Below are positions 44,561 to 52,723 of a stretch of DNA of 64,000 bases, piece after piece. A program made the translations under genes and the position numbers. Position 1 is the first letter of the stretch, and the number at the start of each line of letters is the position of its first letter. This stretch comes from Fibrobacter sp. UWR4. Lineage in GTDB: Bacteria; Fibrobacterota; Fibrobacteria; Fibrobacterales; Fibrobacteraceae. The notes under the pieces were generated by a model. That model saw only the letters and a program-made list of their open reading frames with translations. It was not told the DNA's origin and did no database searches. The DNA is taken from assembly GCF_003149045.1 (NCBI RefSeq), contig NZ_QGDU01000007.1, forward strand, positions 53,272-117,271, in the 5' to 3' direction.

Positions 44561-45842
44561 ATAGCAAATTAGGATCAATTGTGGGTTCGTAACCGGGTTC
44601 CACGAAGTCTTCCTTGGCGACGCCCTTCTTGCGGGCGGCCTTCATCTGCTTGATGAGCTTACGTTCGGCAGCCTTGGCCTTACGGGCGGCGGCACGTTCC
44701 TTACGTTCTGCCAGGCGTTCGGCACGAGTCTTACGTTCCTTGTAAGGGCAGGCTTCTTCAGGAAGCAAAGCAAGGACTTCATCGCTTTCATATTCATCAA
44801 TGAAATCCGGTTCGCCTTCAAAGCGCATTTCCGGATCGAAATCGCGGAAGCCTTCTTCTTCATCAAAGACAGGAGCGTCAGCAGGGCATTCCTTCTTCAA
44901 AAGTTTCAGAACTTGATCGAAAGGTTTTTCCAGAGGGACCTTGAACTTCATCTTCTTGCCAGTGGTAGGATGAATCAGTTCAATTTTTACCGCCTGCAAT
45001 AACTGGGCAGGAGCGATTTCCAGAACCTTTTCAGCCACTTCGCGGAGAAGAGGCGGTACACGGTTCAAACATCCGTCGCGACCATCATACAGCGGATCGC
45101 CAACAACGGGATGGCCCATATAGCGGCTATGGACACGAATCTGGTGAGTACGACCGGATTCCAGCTGCAATTCCAGAAGTGTTGCAAAAGCAAAGAACTT
45201 CTTGGCAACAAAATGGGTGCGGCTTTCCTTACCGCCATCCACCACAGCCATCTTCAGACGGTTCTTGGGATTACGCCCGATGGGAGCGTCAACGGTTCCT
45301 TCAAGATCACGAGGGCTACCCCACACCAAGGCGTTATAAGTGCGGTGCAGAGTGCGGGTTTCCAGCTGATGAGCCAGGTGACGGTGGGCGTTATCGTTCT
45401 TTGCAACCACCATAAGACCCGGGGTATCCTTGTCCAAGCGATGGACAATACCCGGACGGAGAGCGCCGTTAATCGTGGAAAGATTTTCCTTGAAATGGTA
45501 CAGGAGGCCGTTGGCCAGAGTTCCATCCTTCACACCAGCGCCAGGATGAACCACCAAGTTGCGGGGCTTGTTAATCACCACAATGTCGTCATCTTCGTAG
45601 ACGATATCCAGGGGAATTTCCTGAGGTTCCAAAGTGGAGGCTTCCTTTTCGGGAATTTCGCCACAGACCACCACCATTCCCGTTTCCACACGGAAGTTCT
45701 TGGGAGTGGCAACCCCACCCACCTTCACTTCGCCTGCAGCAATCATCTTCTGCACATCCGTACGGGAAACATTCTCCAGAACGCCGGTCAAAAATTTATC
45801 GATGCGTTCGCCACTCTTCTTTTCGTCTACGAGATAATTCAT
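44559..45842 (-). CDS. rluD: 23S rRNA pseudouridine synthase, RluD-like, long tail
   Basis: A 427-residue enzyme converting uridines to pseudouridine in 23S rRNA helix 69 (RluD subfamily assumed). S4 domain at 12-60 (RIDKFLTGVLENVSRTDVQ), catalytic domain 85-320 with HRLDKDTPGLMVV carrying the catalytic Asp, and RTHQIRVH. The normal protein would end near 325; here another 100 residues follow, first acidic (FDEEEGFRDFDPEM), then very basic with RAERLAERKERAAARKAK. The tail could add RNA contacts. A TATCTTT box seven bases before the ATG and no Shine-Dalgarno suggest a leaderless mRNA. Confidence 0.9.
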   Translation of the reverse strand: MNYLVDEKKSGERIDKFLTGVLENVSRTDVQKMIAAGEVKVGGVATPKNFRVETGMVVVCGEIPEKEASTLEPQEIPLDIVYEDDDIVVINKPRNLVVHPGAGVKDGTLANGLLYHFKENLSTINGALRPGIVHRLDKDTPGLMVVAKNDNAHRHLAHQLETRTLHRTYNALVWGSPRDLEGTVDAPIGRNPKNRLKMAVVDGGKESRTHFVAKKFFAFATLLELQLESGRTHQIRVHSRYMGHPVVGDPLYDGRDGCLNRVPPLLREVAEKVLEIAPAQLLQAVKIELIHPTTGKKMKFKVPLEKPFDQVLKLLKKECPADAPVFDEEEGFRDFDPEMRFEGEPDFIDEYESDEVLALLPEEACPYKERKTRAERLAERKERAAARKAKAAERKLIKQMKAARKKGVAKEDFVEPGYEPTIDPNLL

Positions 45843-45857
45843 ACGAGGCTAAAGATA
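45843..45857 (-). promoter_or_regulatory. TAnnTTT box, near-leaderless start of rluD
   Basis: TATCTTT (45857-45851 on the minus strand) ends about eight bases before the ATG; a TTG lies 17 bases further upstream. Confidence 0.4.
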
Positions 45858-45880
45858 GCAAAAGTCAAGAGTCGCAAAAA

Positions 45881-46729
45881 TTACAGCAAAAATTTTTCGA
45901 CGTAAAGCTTTACCATTTCAGGTTTTATTGGGCTTTTGCTGGTCTCCATTGTACAAATAAAATTCACCCCGATGGTAAAACCATGTTTCTGGTACGAGTC
46001 CATCTTTTTTACCATGCCAACTGCATAATCAGGATTATCCATCATTCCAAAATGCTCCCAGACAATTTCCTTTCGCGTCCTTACATTTAGGCATATAAAA
46101 TCAGGATGGACACGAACAGAACCTAGCATTTTGGGACATTCATACCTGAAGGGAATATTCATCCTGATTAAAGTCTCCGCAATAATCAGTTCCGATTTAG
46201 ACCGAACGCACCGACCATCAGACGTCTTGAAGAAAGGGGTTCCTTCATCAAGCGTCAAACCATCAAAAGGAATAGAACTCCAACACCTAGCGTATAATTC
46301 ATCATCTAGAATCGCGGGAATTACAAGGTCTCCGCGAAACAGTCCATTCCACACACCTTCAATGACATTGGATTGATACCGACGATTAAAATCATCCAGT
46401 ATAGCCAACTGCATTTTCGCAACCTTTAAAACCTTTTGATCATATCCCTTTTGCGCCAAGGCCTTGATCAACTCCATATTCTCCATCGGGATATATGTTC
46501 CATTTGTATTTTCATCTGTCACGTGATAATAGTGGGGTTTCTGGCTTTTCCTCTGCATTGAAATTCTGAGTCTTCCCTCGGGAGCGTTTCTCAACGCGGC
46601 AACCTTCTCGTTGATTAAACACGTTAGCTCCTCCATGCGGGATTTCACCTGCGCCGGGATTTTATCTTTTGAAATCAGCTCCTGGGGGATGAGAATTTCG
46701 TTCTTCTTCACCTTGAAAATTCTTTTCAT
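45881..46729 (-). CDS. PD-(D/E)XK nuclease-like protein
   Basis: A 282-residue cytoplasmic protein resembling a widespread uncharacterised family with a restriction-endonuclease-like fold. The C-terminal half has SKSELIIAETLIRMNIPF, HPDFICLNVRTRKEIVWEHFGM and YQKHGFTIG: Glu of the first helix, PD of PDF and the following Glu (VWEHFG) fit the E...PD...ExH catalytic pattern, with Lys replaced by His or supplied elsewhere. The N-terminal half (residues 1-150) is unrecognised and basic. AAGGAG precedes the ATG. The gene is AT-rich, between rluD and lspA, and the alternating GGACTAAA array lies right upstream. Confidence 0.65.
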   Translation of the reverse strand: MKRIFKVKKNEILIPQELISKDKIPAQVKSRMEELTCLINEKVAALRNAPEGRLRISMQRKSQKPHYYHVTDENTNGTYIPMENMELIKALAQKGYDQKVLKVAKMQLAILDDFNRRYQSNVIEGVWNGLFRGDLVIPAILDDELYARCWSSIPFDGLTLDEGTPFFKTSDGRCVRSKSELIIAETLIRMNIPFRYECPKMLGSVRVHPDFICLNVRTRKEIVWEHFGMMDNPDYAVGMVKKMDSYQKHGFTIGVNFICTMETSKSPIKPEMVKLYVEKFLL

Positions 46730-46852
46730 GGAAACTCCTTGCTTACATAGTTTTTTGCGTCACTTATATAAACGTTGGAAACCACTCATTTGTACAAATT
46801 ATGTCTAAAATTTTACCAAAAAATCATTCTTGCATCGTCTTTCGGGAAAAAA
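46730..46852. other. AT-rich gap between nuclease-like gene and array
   Basis: It should hold the promoter of the PD-(D/E)XK gene; no ORF or strong motif is seen. Confidence 0.3.
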
Positions 46853-47046
46853 GGACCATTTGGATTAAAATCAACTTTTAGTCCTTCAACGTCAAGCCAA
46901 AGAAAGGACTATTTCTCGAAAATTCAAAGTTTAGTCCTTTGCGCCACCGAGGACAAAGGACCATTTTGAGTTATTTGAGCATTTAGTCCTTTAGGCAGAC
47001 AATAAACAAAGGACTAAACCAGCAAATCGCAAAGTTTAGTCCTCTT
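46849..47046. repeat. alternating inverted-repeat array 1
   Basis: Eight 6-base cores of alternating orientation, GGAC[TC]A / TAGTCC, start at 46853, 46879, 46906, 46932, 46958, 46984, 47011 and 47037, i.e. every 26 or 27 bases. Cores extend to about AAAGGACTAAA / TTTAGTCCTTT. The 20 bases inside each pair and the 20-21 bases between pairs are not conserved. Four inverted pairs with a 52-53 bp period lie between lspA and the nuclease-like gene. Confidence 0.9.
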
Positions 47047-47069
47047 TTGTCCGATCTTAAAGTTTTTCG

Positions 47070-47642
47070 CTAGTTGATAGCCTTCGCTTCCTTCTTCGCC
47101 TTCTCCTCTTCCTTGATTTGCTTATGCAGTTTCTTCAGGATGAAAGGAGACAGAAGGACAAAGGCCACGCCCACCGTCACAAAGGAATCCGCCACATTGA
47201 AGGTGGGGAAACGAGTCATGATAAAATCGGGCAAGTCGCAGTCGATAAAGTCCACCACCATCTGGAGGCGCATGCGGTCAATAAAGTTACCTATGGCGCC
47301 TCCGATAATCATGACAATACCAAGACGGCTCAGGTAGTCTCGCTTATCGATGGACTTGTAGAACCAGAACAGCACTACAGCCGCCACAATGGAGATGAGC
47401 AGGAAGAACAACCAAGGCGGCAGGAAGGGCATCAAATCCTGGGGACGGCTACTGAAGGCTGCTCCCTTATTGAACACCAACTGAAAACGGATGAACTCGC
47501 CCACCACATTGATTATGTCATGATTGGGAGCACCAGTTTCGTTGGAGAATCGAGCCAAAGCCCACAGCTTTGTCAGCTGATCGGAAACGATGCTGAAAAT
47601 AATGACTGCAATATGAAACGGGAGCTTGTTATAGAACTTCAT
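47070..47642 (-). CDS. lspA: lipoprotein signal peptidase (signal peptidase II)
   Basis: A 190-residue inner-membrane aspartyl protease that cleaves the signal of lipid-modified prolipoproteins. Four membrane helices, conserved DQLTKL, and the catalytic Asp pair in GNFIDRMRLQMVVDFID and FNVADS. It also has a Lys/Glu-rich C-terminal tail of about 20 residues (KEEEKAKKEAKAIN). Many lipoproteins in this window are its expected substrates. Its start overlaps the stop of the squalene/phytoene synthase gene by one base (TAATG). Confidence 0.95.
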   Translation of the reverse strand: MKFYNKLPFHIAVIIFSIVSDQLTKLWALARFSNETGAPNHDIINVVGEFIRFQLVFNKGAAFSSRPQDLMPFLPPWLFFLLISIVAAVVLFWFYKSIDKRDYLSRLGIVMIIGGAIGNFIDRMRLQMVVDFIDCDLPDFIMTRFPTFNVADSFVTVGVAFVLLSPFILKKLHKQIKEEEKAKKEAKAIN

Positions 47643-48763
47643 TAGGACTTAACCTCTGCATAGGTCTTGTTGATCCACTTGTCGCTGTAGAAATGCTTCA
47701 TGGTGGACGTCACGATTCGCTTCACGGTATCGCGGGTAATTTTCACTTTCTTGTCGCTTGCGAAAATCGAAGAACCATCACCAATCAGCTTCATGTTCTC
47801 GGCAGCCATGAACAGCGGCCACAGGCAGAAGAGACGGGTGCGCATCTTGATATTGGGAATAAGCTTGGTATAGGCGATGGCGTCATCCAGATGACTCCAG
47901 GCCTTCTGGACCAGTTCACCCATGACGGCCGCGCGACGTTTCTCGAAGTCGGCACGATCATCCGCAGCCATTCCTGCGATTACGTTTGCATCGACGAACA
48001 TATCATAGGAGTGAGCGAATCCGTGCCTGCGGCAGATTACCTCGGGCACAAAGCAAACACGACGTTCGGAGTCCTCGCGGCAGTCCTTCACGATGTTTGC
48101 AACCTGCAGGGCAAGACCGAAACTGACGTCCAGTTTCTGCATTTCAGCCTTACGGGCCTCGTTGATAAAGCAGGTGTCAGCAGCAAACAGATGCGTGAGC
48201 AGCTTACCTACGATACCAGCCACATAGTAGCAGTACTCGTCCAGGTCGCCTATGGATTCAAGCGTGAACCATCCGGAACTAAGGGCCGCCTCCTGGCGCT
48301 TGGCAAACTTCGCCATGCCGCCGCACATCTCGATAGTCACGTCACGGACCGGAGCCGCATACACCTCCGGCAGTTCCTTCAACAGCGGGACCACCACATG
48401 GGTATGAAGGCACAAATCAAAGTACGGTTCTGTCGCACGGGCACGCCAACTTTCTGGCAGGGACGATTCAAATTCCTCTACAGCCTCGTCCTTCAGTTCC
48501 GCGGTCTTAAAAATGCTTGCGAATTTATCCAGCAGCACTTCCTTTTCAGAAGCGCTCATATCCGGATCGTCTTCCACCGTATCCGCAATTCGCAAATACA
48601 GATACGCCAGGAGGATGCTCTTATGGAGCTTGCCCTTCAGGACGTTAATATTCAACGCAAAAGTGCGGGAAACCTGCAGCAAGATTTCTTCCGCATAGTT
48701 CCAGGCCTTCTTTCCGGAAAGTACGGCCTCGCCCATTCCAGCCTGTTCCAAAATATTAGCCAT
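47642..48763 (-). CDS. squalene/phytoene synthase family protein
   Basis: A 373-residue trans-isoprenyl diphosphate head-to-head synthase. SRTFALNI at about 35, the first Asp motif RIADTVEDDP, and the second NIVKDCREDSERRVCFVP, are all present with the flap region FGLALQVANI. Such enzymes make squalene, presqualene or phytoene from farnesyl or geranylgeranyl diphosphate; here hopanoid/squalene synthesis is more likely than carotenoids, but no partner gene is nearby. The ATG at 48763 has GGAG upstream; an in-frame ATG at 48778 would add MRRPC. It overlaps the upstream gene by eight bases and is coupled to lspA. Confidence 0.85.
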   Translation of the reverse strand: MANILEQAGMGEAVLSGKKAWNYAEEILLQVSRTFALNINVLKGKLHKSILLAYLYLRIADTVEDDPDMSASEKEVLLDKFASIFKTAELKDEAVEEFESSLPESWRARATEPYFDLCLHTHVVVPLLKELPEVYAAPVRDVTIEMCGGMAKFAKRQEAALSSGWFTLESIGDLDEYCYYVAGIVGKLLTHLFAADTCFINEARKAEMQKLDVSFGLALQVANIVKDCREDSERRVCFVPEVICRRHGFAHSYDMFVDANVIAGMAADDRADFEKRRAAVMGELVQKAWSHLDDAIAYTKLIPNIKMRTRLFCLWPLFMAAENMKLIGDGSSIFASDKKVKITRDTVKRIVTSTMKHFYSDKWINKTYAEVKS

Positions 48764-49316
48764 ACATGGTCTCCGCATAGACGTCAGGTGGAATCTTCTT
48801 GGTTTTGGACATGAGATGAACCAGCTTCCACAACCGCCCCTTCGCCTCGGCTTCTTTCAGTTTCCTGGTAAAGCTCCAGATGGTTCGATTCTGCACATCC
48901 GATTCGCTACGGAAGTTGCCCTTGATTTCACTTTCGTATCGAACTCTGCGATATTCCAGGAAATAGGCAGACTGGAACATGTTAGCGGTACTCTTCCGTG
49001 CAATCTTGCAAAGAATCACGCCCACCAGCAGGAATACCGGAGAAACGGCAAAACCATAGAACCATTCCATTTCGGTCCAGTTGTAAACGACCCATATTGC
49101 AGGCAACGCAGAAACAGCGGACATGATCAGAGTGAAAATCAGGTCAAACAACTTGTAAAAGGCGCGCACACGAGGAACATAAGCCCACTTTTTGCCCTTT
49201 TTCACAAGTTTTTTCATGTACAGGGGATAAGACACCCTATGGAACCAGAAATACAGACCCACCCAGAAAAGGACGGGAATCCAAAACCAATACGTCAAAG
49301 TATCCAAAATATCCAT
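48756..49316 (-). CDS. membrane protein of unknown function
   Basis: A 186-residue protein with about four hydrophobic segments (WFWIPVLFWVGLYFWF, FDLIFTLIMSAVSALPAIWVV, FYGFAVSPVFLLVGVILC) and a charged C-terminal third (YRRVRYESEIKGNFRSESD). No family is recognised. First gene of the unit with the squalene/phytoene synthase and lspA, overlapping the former by eight bases, so a membrane-lipid role is conceivable. A TATATTTG box eight bases before the ATG and no Shine-Dalgarno suggest a leaderless mRNA. Confidence 0.7.
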   Translation of the reverse strand: MDILDTLTYWFWIPVLFWVGLYFWFHRVSYPLYMKKLVKKGKKWAYVPRVRAFYKLFDLIFTLIMSAVSALPAIWVVYNWTEMEWFYGFAVSPVFLLVGVILCKIARKSTANMFQSAYFLEYRRVRYESEIKGNFRSESDVQNRTIWSFTRKLKEAEAKGRLWKLVHLMSKTKKIPPDVYAETMYG

Positions 49317-49332
49317 AACGAGGCCAAATATA
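49317..49332 (-). promoter_or_regulatory. TAnnTTTG box, near-leaderless start
   Basis: TATATTTG (49332-49325 on the minus strand), an exact match to the Bacteroidota minus-7 consensus TAnnTTTG, lies eight bases before the ATG at 49316. Confidence 0.45.
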
Positions 49333-49396
49333 GAAATCGGATGATGTTGATTCGGGAATCCAGGCGCTCGTAAGGGACTAAAAGGTGCTCAAATTA

Positions 49397-49423
49397 GTAA
49401 CTTCTTTTGTATCAACGAGTTAC
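49397..49423. promoter_or_regulatory. 27-bp palindrome, copy 2 (upstream of dnaA)
   Basis: Read on the minus strand it begins GTAACTCGTTGA and ends AAGTTAC, the same length and left half as the element before tamB at 23479. It is 148 bases upstream of the dnaA start. Confidence 0.45.
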
Positions 49424-49475
49424 GAGAGCCTATCAGTGTAAAAAAATTGTTTTTTTTCACCTTCAGGGGCCGAAC

Positions 49476-49527
49476 TTATCAACAATTTACTCAACTTTTA
49501 CTACATTTGTAGACCTATTGTTGATAG
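49476..49527. promoter_or_regulatory. pair of DnaA-box-like sites upstream of dnaA
   Basis: TTATCAACA (49476-49484) and, inverted, TGTTGATAG (49519-49527) each differ from TTATCCACA by one or two bases. They may allow DnaA to repress its own gene. Confidence 0.4.
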
Positions 49528-49570
49528 ATTTGAATTCAGCGACTTGCTGAACTAGGAAGAGGAAGAAGCC

Positions 49571-50893
49571 ATGTCCGTCGAATGGGAAAGATGTTTGAAT
49601 TATCTCCGTGGAATGCTGTCTGATACAGTCTATAAGACCTATTTTGCCCAGACCAAGCTCTCTAGCCAGACCACAGGCCACGCCGTAATTTCCATTCCCA
49701 ACGGCCTGGACGCAGGTGTCTACAACGCCTACAAGGCTCTGATCGGACTGGCATGGAAGGAAGTGAGCCACGAAGAAGGTGCCATGGAATTCGATTTCCA
49801 GCAGCAGGAGGCCGTTGTCCAGCAGTCCCCTTCCCAGAACACCTTCAAGGATTTTGTGAAGCCCAGCGTCCCCCTTTCCGGCAGTTTCCGTTTCGAAAAC
49901 TTCGTGCCTGGCGACAAGGCCCAGCTGGCATTCAACGCAGCTCTTGCAGTAGCCCGCAATCCCGACGGAACCCAGTACAATCCTCTGTTCATCTACGGTT
50001 CCTCCGGTCTTGGCAAGACCCACCTGCTGCAGGCTATCGGCAACTACATCCTGGAAGAAGATCCCACCAAGCGCGTGTGCTATCTGACTTCCGAAGACTT
50101 TTCCCAGCAGTACATGAAGTGCCTGCGCGAACAGCGCATCACCGAAATGAGCGACTTCTACCGTAACGAAGTGGACATCCTGCTGGTGGACGACATTCAG
50201 AACTGGACCGGCAAGAACGAAACCCAGAATGAATTCTTCCTGATCTTTAACGCACTCCATCAGGCAGGCAAGCAGATCGTGCTTACTTCCGACGCCCCTG
50301 CAGCAGAAGTGAAGAATCTTTCCGACCGTCTGGTGAGCCGTTTCGCATGGGGCCTGACCGTCGACATTCAGCCCCCTGACGTAGAAACCCGCGAAGCAAT
50401 TCTCCACAAGAAGGCTGAAGAACGTCACCTGGAAATCAGCGACGAAATCCTTCACTATCTTGCAGAAAATATCGCAAGCAACGTCCGTTGTCTGGAAAGC
50501 GCCATCATCAAGCTGACTCTTCAGTCCAGCCTGATGAATCACGACATCGACATGAACATCGCCCAGAAGGTGGTTGCAGAAATCGCTCCTACCCTCCGTC
50601 GCCGCGTAAGTCTCGACGCCGTTCTCCACGCCGTTTCCAAGCATTACGAAGTTCCCGAAGCAAAACTCATCGAAACAGGCCGCGGCACCAAGGAAATTTC
50701 CAAGGCTCGCCAGGTTGCCATGTACCTCATGCGCGAATGCTCCCCCATCAGCCTCCAGAGCATCGGCTCCCGTTTTGGCGGCAAGGACCACTCTACAGTG
50801 GTTCACGCCATCAAGAGCATCAAGAAGGAAATGGAAACAGACCCGAGCTTTGCACGCCTGATTGAAAGCTTGAAGAATTCCATTCACGACTAA
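49571..50893 (+). CDS. dnaA: chromosomal replication initiator DnaA
   Basis: A 440-residue canonical DnaA, opening DNA at the origin as an ATP-bound oligomer. Domain I (1-80), linker, AAA+ domain with Walker A GSSGLGKTHLLQ, Walker B ILLVDDIQNW, arginine finger segment LVSRFAWG and sensor 2 region, and domain IV with KARQVAMYLMREC and the DnaA-box signature GGKDHSTVVHAIKSI. A double Shine-Dalgarno-like AGGAAGAGGAAG precedes the ATG. dnaN is not next to it, which is common outside Proteobacteria and Firmicutes. Together with the divergent copy at 9141 the genome has two DnaA proteins. Confidence 0.97.
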   Translation: MSVEWERCLNYLRGMLSDTVYKTYFAQTKLSSQTTGHAVISIPNGLDAGVYNAYKALIGLAWKEVSHEEGAMEFDFQQQEAVVQQSPSQNTFKDFVKPSVPLSGSFRFENFVPGDKAQLAFNAALAVARNPDGTQYNPLFIYGSSGLGKTHLLQAIGNYILEEDPTKRVCYLTSEDFSQQYMKCLREQRITEMSDFYRNEVDILLVDDIQNWTGKNETQNEFFLIFNALHQAGKQIVLTSDAPAAEVKNLSDRLVSRFAWGLTVDIQPPDVETREAILHKKAEERHLEISDEILHYLAENIASNVRCLESAIIKLTLQSSLMNHDIDMNIAQKVVAEIAPTLRRRVSLDAVLHAVSKHYEVPEAKLIETGRGTKEISKARQVAMYLMRECSPISLQSIGSRFGGKDHSTVVHAIKSIKKEMETDPSFARLIESLKNSIHD

Positions 50894-50901
50894 CATCAAG
50901 T

Positions 50902-50970
50902 TTCCCGGTCGTGACCATCATGACCGGGTCTATTCAAGACGAAAAAAAAGCAGGTATCAACCTGCTTTCT
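50902..50970 (+). terminator. two terminator hairpins after dnaA
   Basis: First CCCGGTCGTGA / TCATGACCGGG with three-base loop; second AAAGCAGGT-ATCA-ACCTGCTTT (50947-50968) with A-run and T-run, which is also usable by the minus-strand gene ending at 50978. Confidence 0.85.
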
Positions 50971-50977
50971 TTATTTA

Positions 50978-52666
50978 CTACTTCTTTTTCTTGGACTTTT
51001 TGTCTTTCTTGGACTTTTTGTCTTTCTTCGACTTTTTGTCCTTCTTCTTGTTTTTCTTATTCTTTGCAGGCGCCTCCTCAGCAGCCTTTTCTACCTCGGG
51101 AGTTTCTCCTGCAGGAGCAGCTGCCGCAGGGGCACTTGTCTTTTCCTGTTCAAGGATTTCCGCTTCGGCCTTTGCAGCTTCTTCTTCGGCCTGCTTTGCG
51201 GCAAGTTCAGCCTTCATGGCGGCCTCACGGGCCTTGGCCGCATTTGCACGAATCTTTTCAGCCTTTTCCTTCATTTCCTTGATCTTGCCTTCCTTAACGG
51301 CGGCAATAGCGGCGGAATCACCCTTTGTGGCAGCGGAATCCAGCTTAGCAATGGAATCCCTGACAGAAGCAGGAATCAGGGAATCTGCGGGAAGTTCCGG
51401 GCAAAGAATATCTACACCACCCTTGGTGCCATCCCAGCATTCCATCTTGCCATTAAACTTACCCATCTTGTAGGAGCCCCACTGGGTCTTACGGATACGT
51501 TCAGTATAGCAGACGGTTTCACCGGGCATCCACTGGTAGCAGGAATCCTTAATAGCCCAGAAAGTAAAGAGGCCATTGGGAAGACCATTGTGGTACACGC
51601 CACCAAAGTCCCCAAAGTCAACAAAGCCTTCCAGCTGGTTGGCATTGAAGGTGAGGGTTATCTTCTTTTTCTTGAAGGGATTGTTCACCGTCATACGGCC
51701 GTGAATACCATCACGCTTCAGAGGGACATCGGCCATCACAAAGCCATTATCGGCAATAATATGTGCGGTACCGTCCTTATAGCCCTGCTTATAAGGAACT
51801 TCGAGATGCTTGAAGTAGTAATTCTTGTCGCTACCATCCATAATGCTGGACTTGTAGAAATAAGACAAGCCTTCACGCATGCCATTCTTGTGGTTGGATG
51901 TCCAGATCACCTGGCCCCACTTGGCATCCTGCTGCTTCGGGTAGGAGGGATCGTTCAGATAGCCGATTTCTTCACCCTGAAGGCGGCCTTCCTTGTCCAC
52001 ATGACGGAGGTTTTCCTTGTAGCCATTGAAGGAGAAGCCAGTCAATTCCCCGTTATCCAGGCAACGGATATCGCTATAGTCGGTAAAGCGGCCCAGTGCG
52101 GAAGGAACCATCTTCTTGGGCATACCGGAGAATGCGAAGTTTTCCGGATGGAGACGATTGTCTACAGGCGCGTTGGGACGTTCATGGATATTGAAGAAAC
52201 AGTCGATATCGTCGGCCTTTTCGGCATGCTTTTCGTAGTATTCACCGAAAGGAGTAGCCATCCAGCCATCACCATCGAAACTTGTGGCAATGGAACCTTC
52301 CATTCTATGGCCTACACCGAAATCTCTCAAAGTAGCAGTTGCAGCCTGAACATAGTCAATACACTGCTTCATTGCCATTTCGTTCTTGCAGGATTCTCCG
52401 GAGCAGTCAGTCACGCGTGGCTTGGGAATGCTATAAACCTTGGTCACCTGTCTCGGTTCGCCAGCCTTTTCGCTCACACGGTAGCAGCCGCAAACGTTAA
52501 CGTCCTTCTTGTCGGCACCAATACGGGCGCGTTCAGAGGGCACAATGTTAGAAGGTTGTTCCAGCCAGCAGTCGAAATATTCCGACGGGGCCTCCCCTGC
52601 AGCAAAAATGCTGGAAGAAGCAGTCAGAGCAAAGGCGCATGCAATTTTCAGAAATTCAAATTTCAT
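50978..52666 (-). CDS. secreted protein with MORN-like repeats and Lys-rich tail
   Basis: A 562-residue exported protein (signal MKFEFLKIACAFALTASSSIFA). The central part (about 190-420) has irregular repeats with pattern G.Y.NG...G..YW, e.g. KEGRLQGEEIGYL, KNGMREGLSYFY, RDGIHGRMTV, HNGLPNGLFTFW, typical of MORN / toxin-antitoxin YwqK-like variants. Many Cys suggest disulfides. From 440 a helical Ala/Glu/Lys stretch follows (AKAREAAMKAELAAKQAEEEAA, coiled-coil-like), then an unusual tail KKDKKSKKDKKSKKDK to the end. The tail could bind anionic surface polymers. Function unknown. Confidence 0.7.
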   Translation of the reverse strand: MKFEFLKIACAFALTASSSIFAAGEAPSEYFDCWLEQPSNIVPSERARIGADKKDVNVCGCYRVSEKAGEPRQVTKVYSIPKPRVTDCSGESCKNEMAMKQCIDYVQAATATLRDFGVGHRMEGSIATSFDGDGWMATPFGEYYEKHAEKADDIDCFFNIHERPNAPVDNRLHPENFAFSGMPKKMVPSALGRFTDYSDIRCLDNGELTGFSFNGYKENLRHVDKEGRLQGEEIGYLNDPSYPKQQDAKWGQVIWTSNHKNGMREGLSYFYKSSIMDGSDKNYYFKHLEVPYKQGYKDGTAHIIADNGFVMADVPLKRDGIHGRMTVNNPFKKKKITLTFNANQLEGFVDFGDFGGVYHNGLPNGLFTFWAIKDSCYQWMPGETVCYTERIRKTQWGSYKMGKFNGKMECWDGTKGGVDILCPELPADSLIPASVRDSIAKLDSAATKGDSAAIAAVKEGKIKEMKEKAEKIRANAAKAREAAMKAELAAKQAEEEAAKAEAEILEQEKTSAPAAAAPAGETPEVEKAAEEAPAKNKKNKKKDKKSKKDKKSKKDKKSKKKK

Positions 52667-52723
52667 ACAGCGAATTTAGATATTAATAGGCCAACAGTCT
52701 ATTTAATTTATCTTTACGAAGCC

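Noticed and set aside
46849..47046. CRISPR array
   Set aside because: Repeat units are only about 10 bp, alternate in orientation, have 14-16 bp gaps of two kinds and no cas genes nearby. Direct repeats of CRISPR size are absent.
49324..49570. oriC next to canonical dnaA
   Set aside because: Two box-like sites fit autoregulation; no box cluster was seen, and skew cannot be judged in a 64 kb window.
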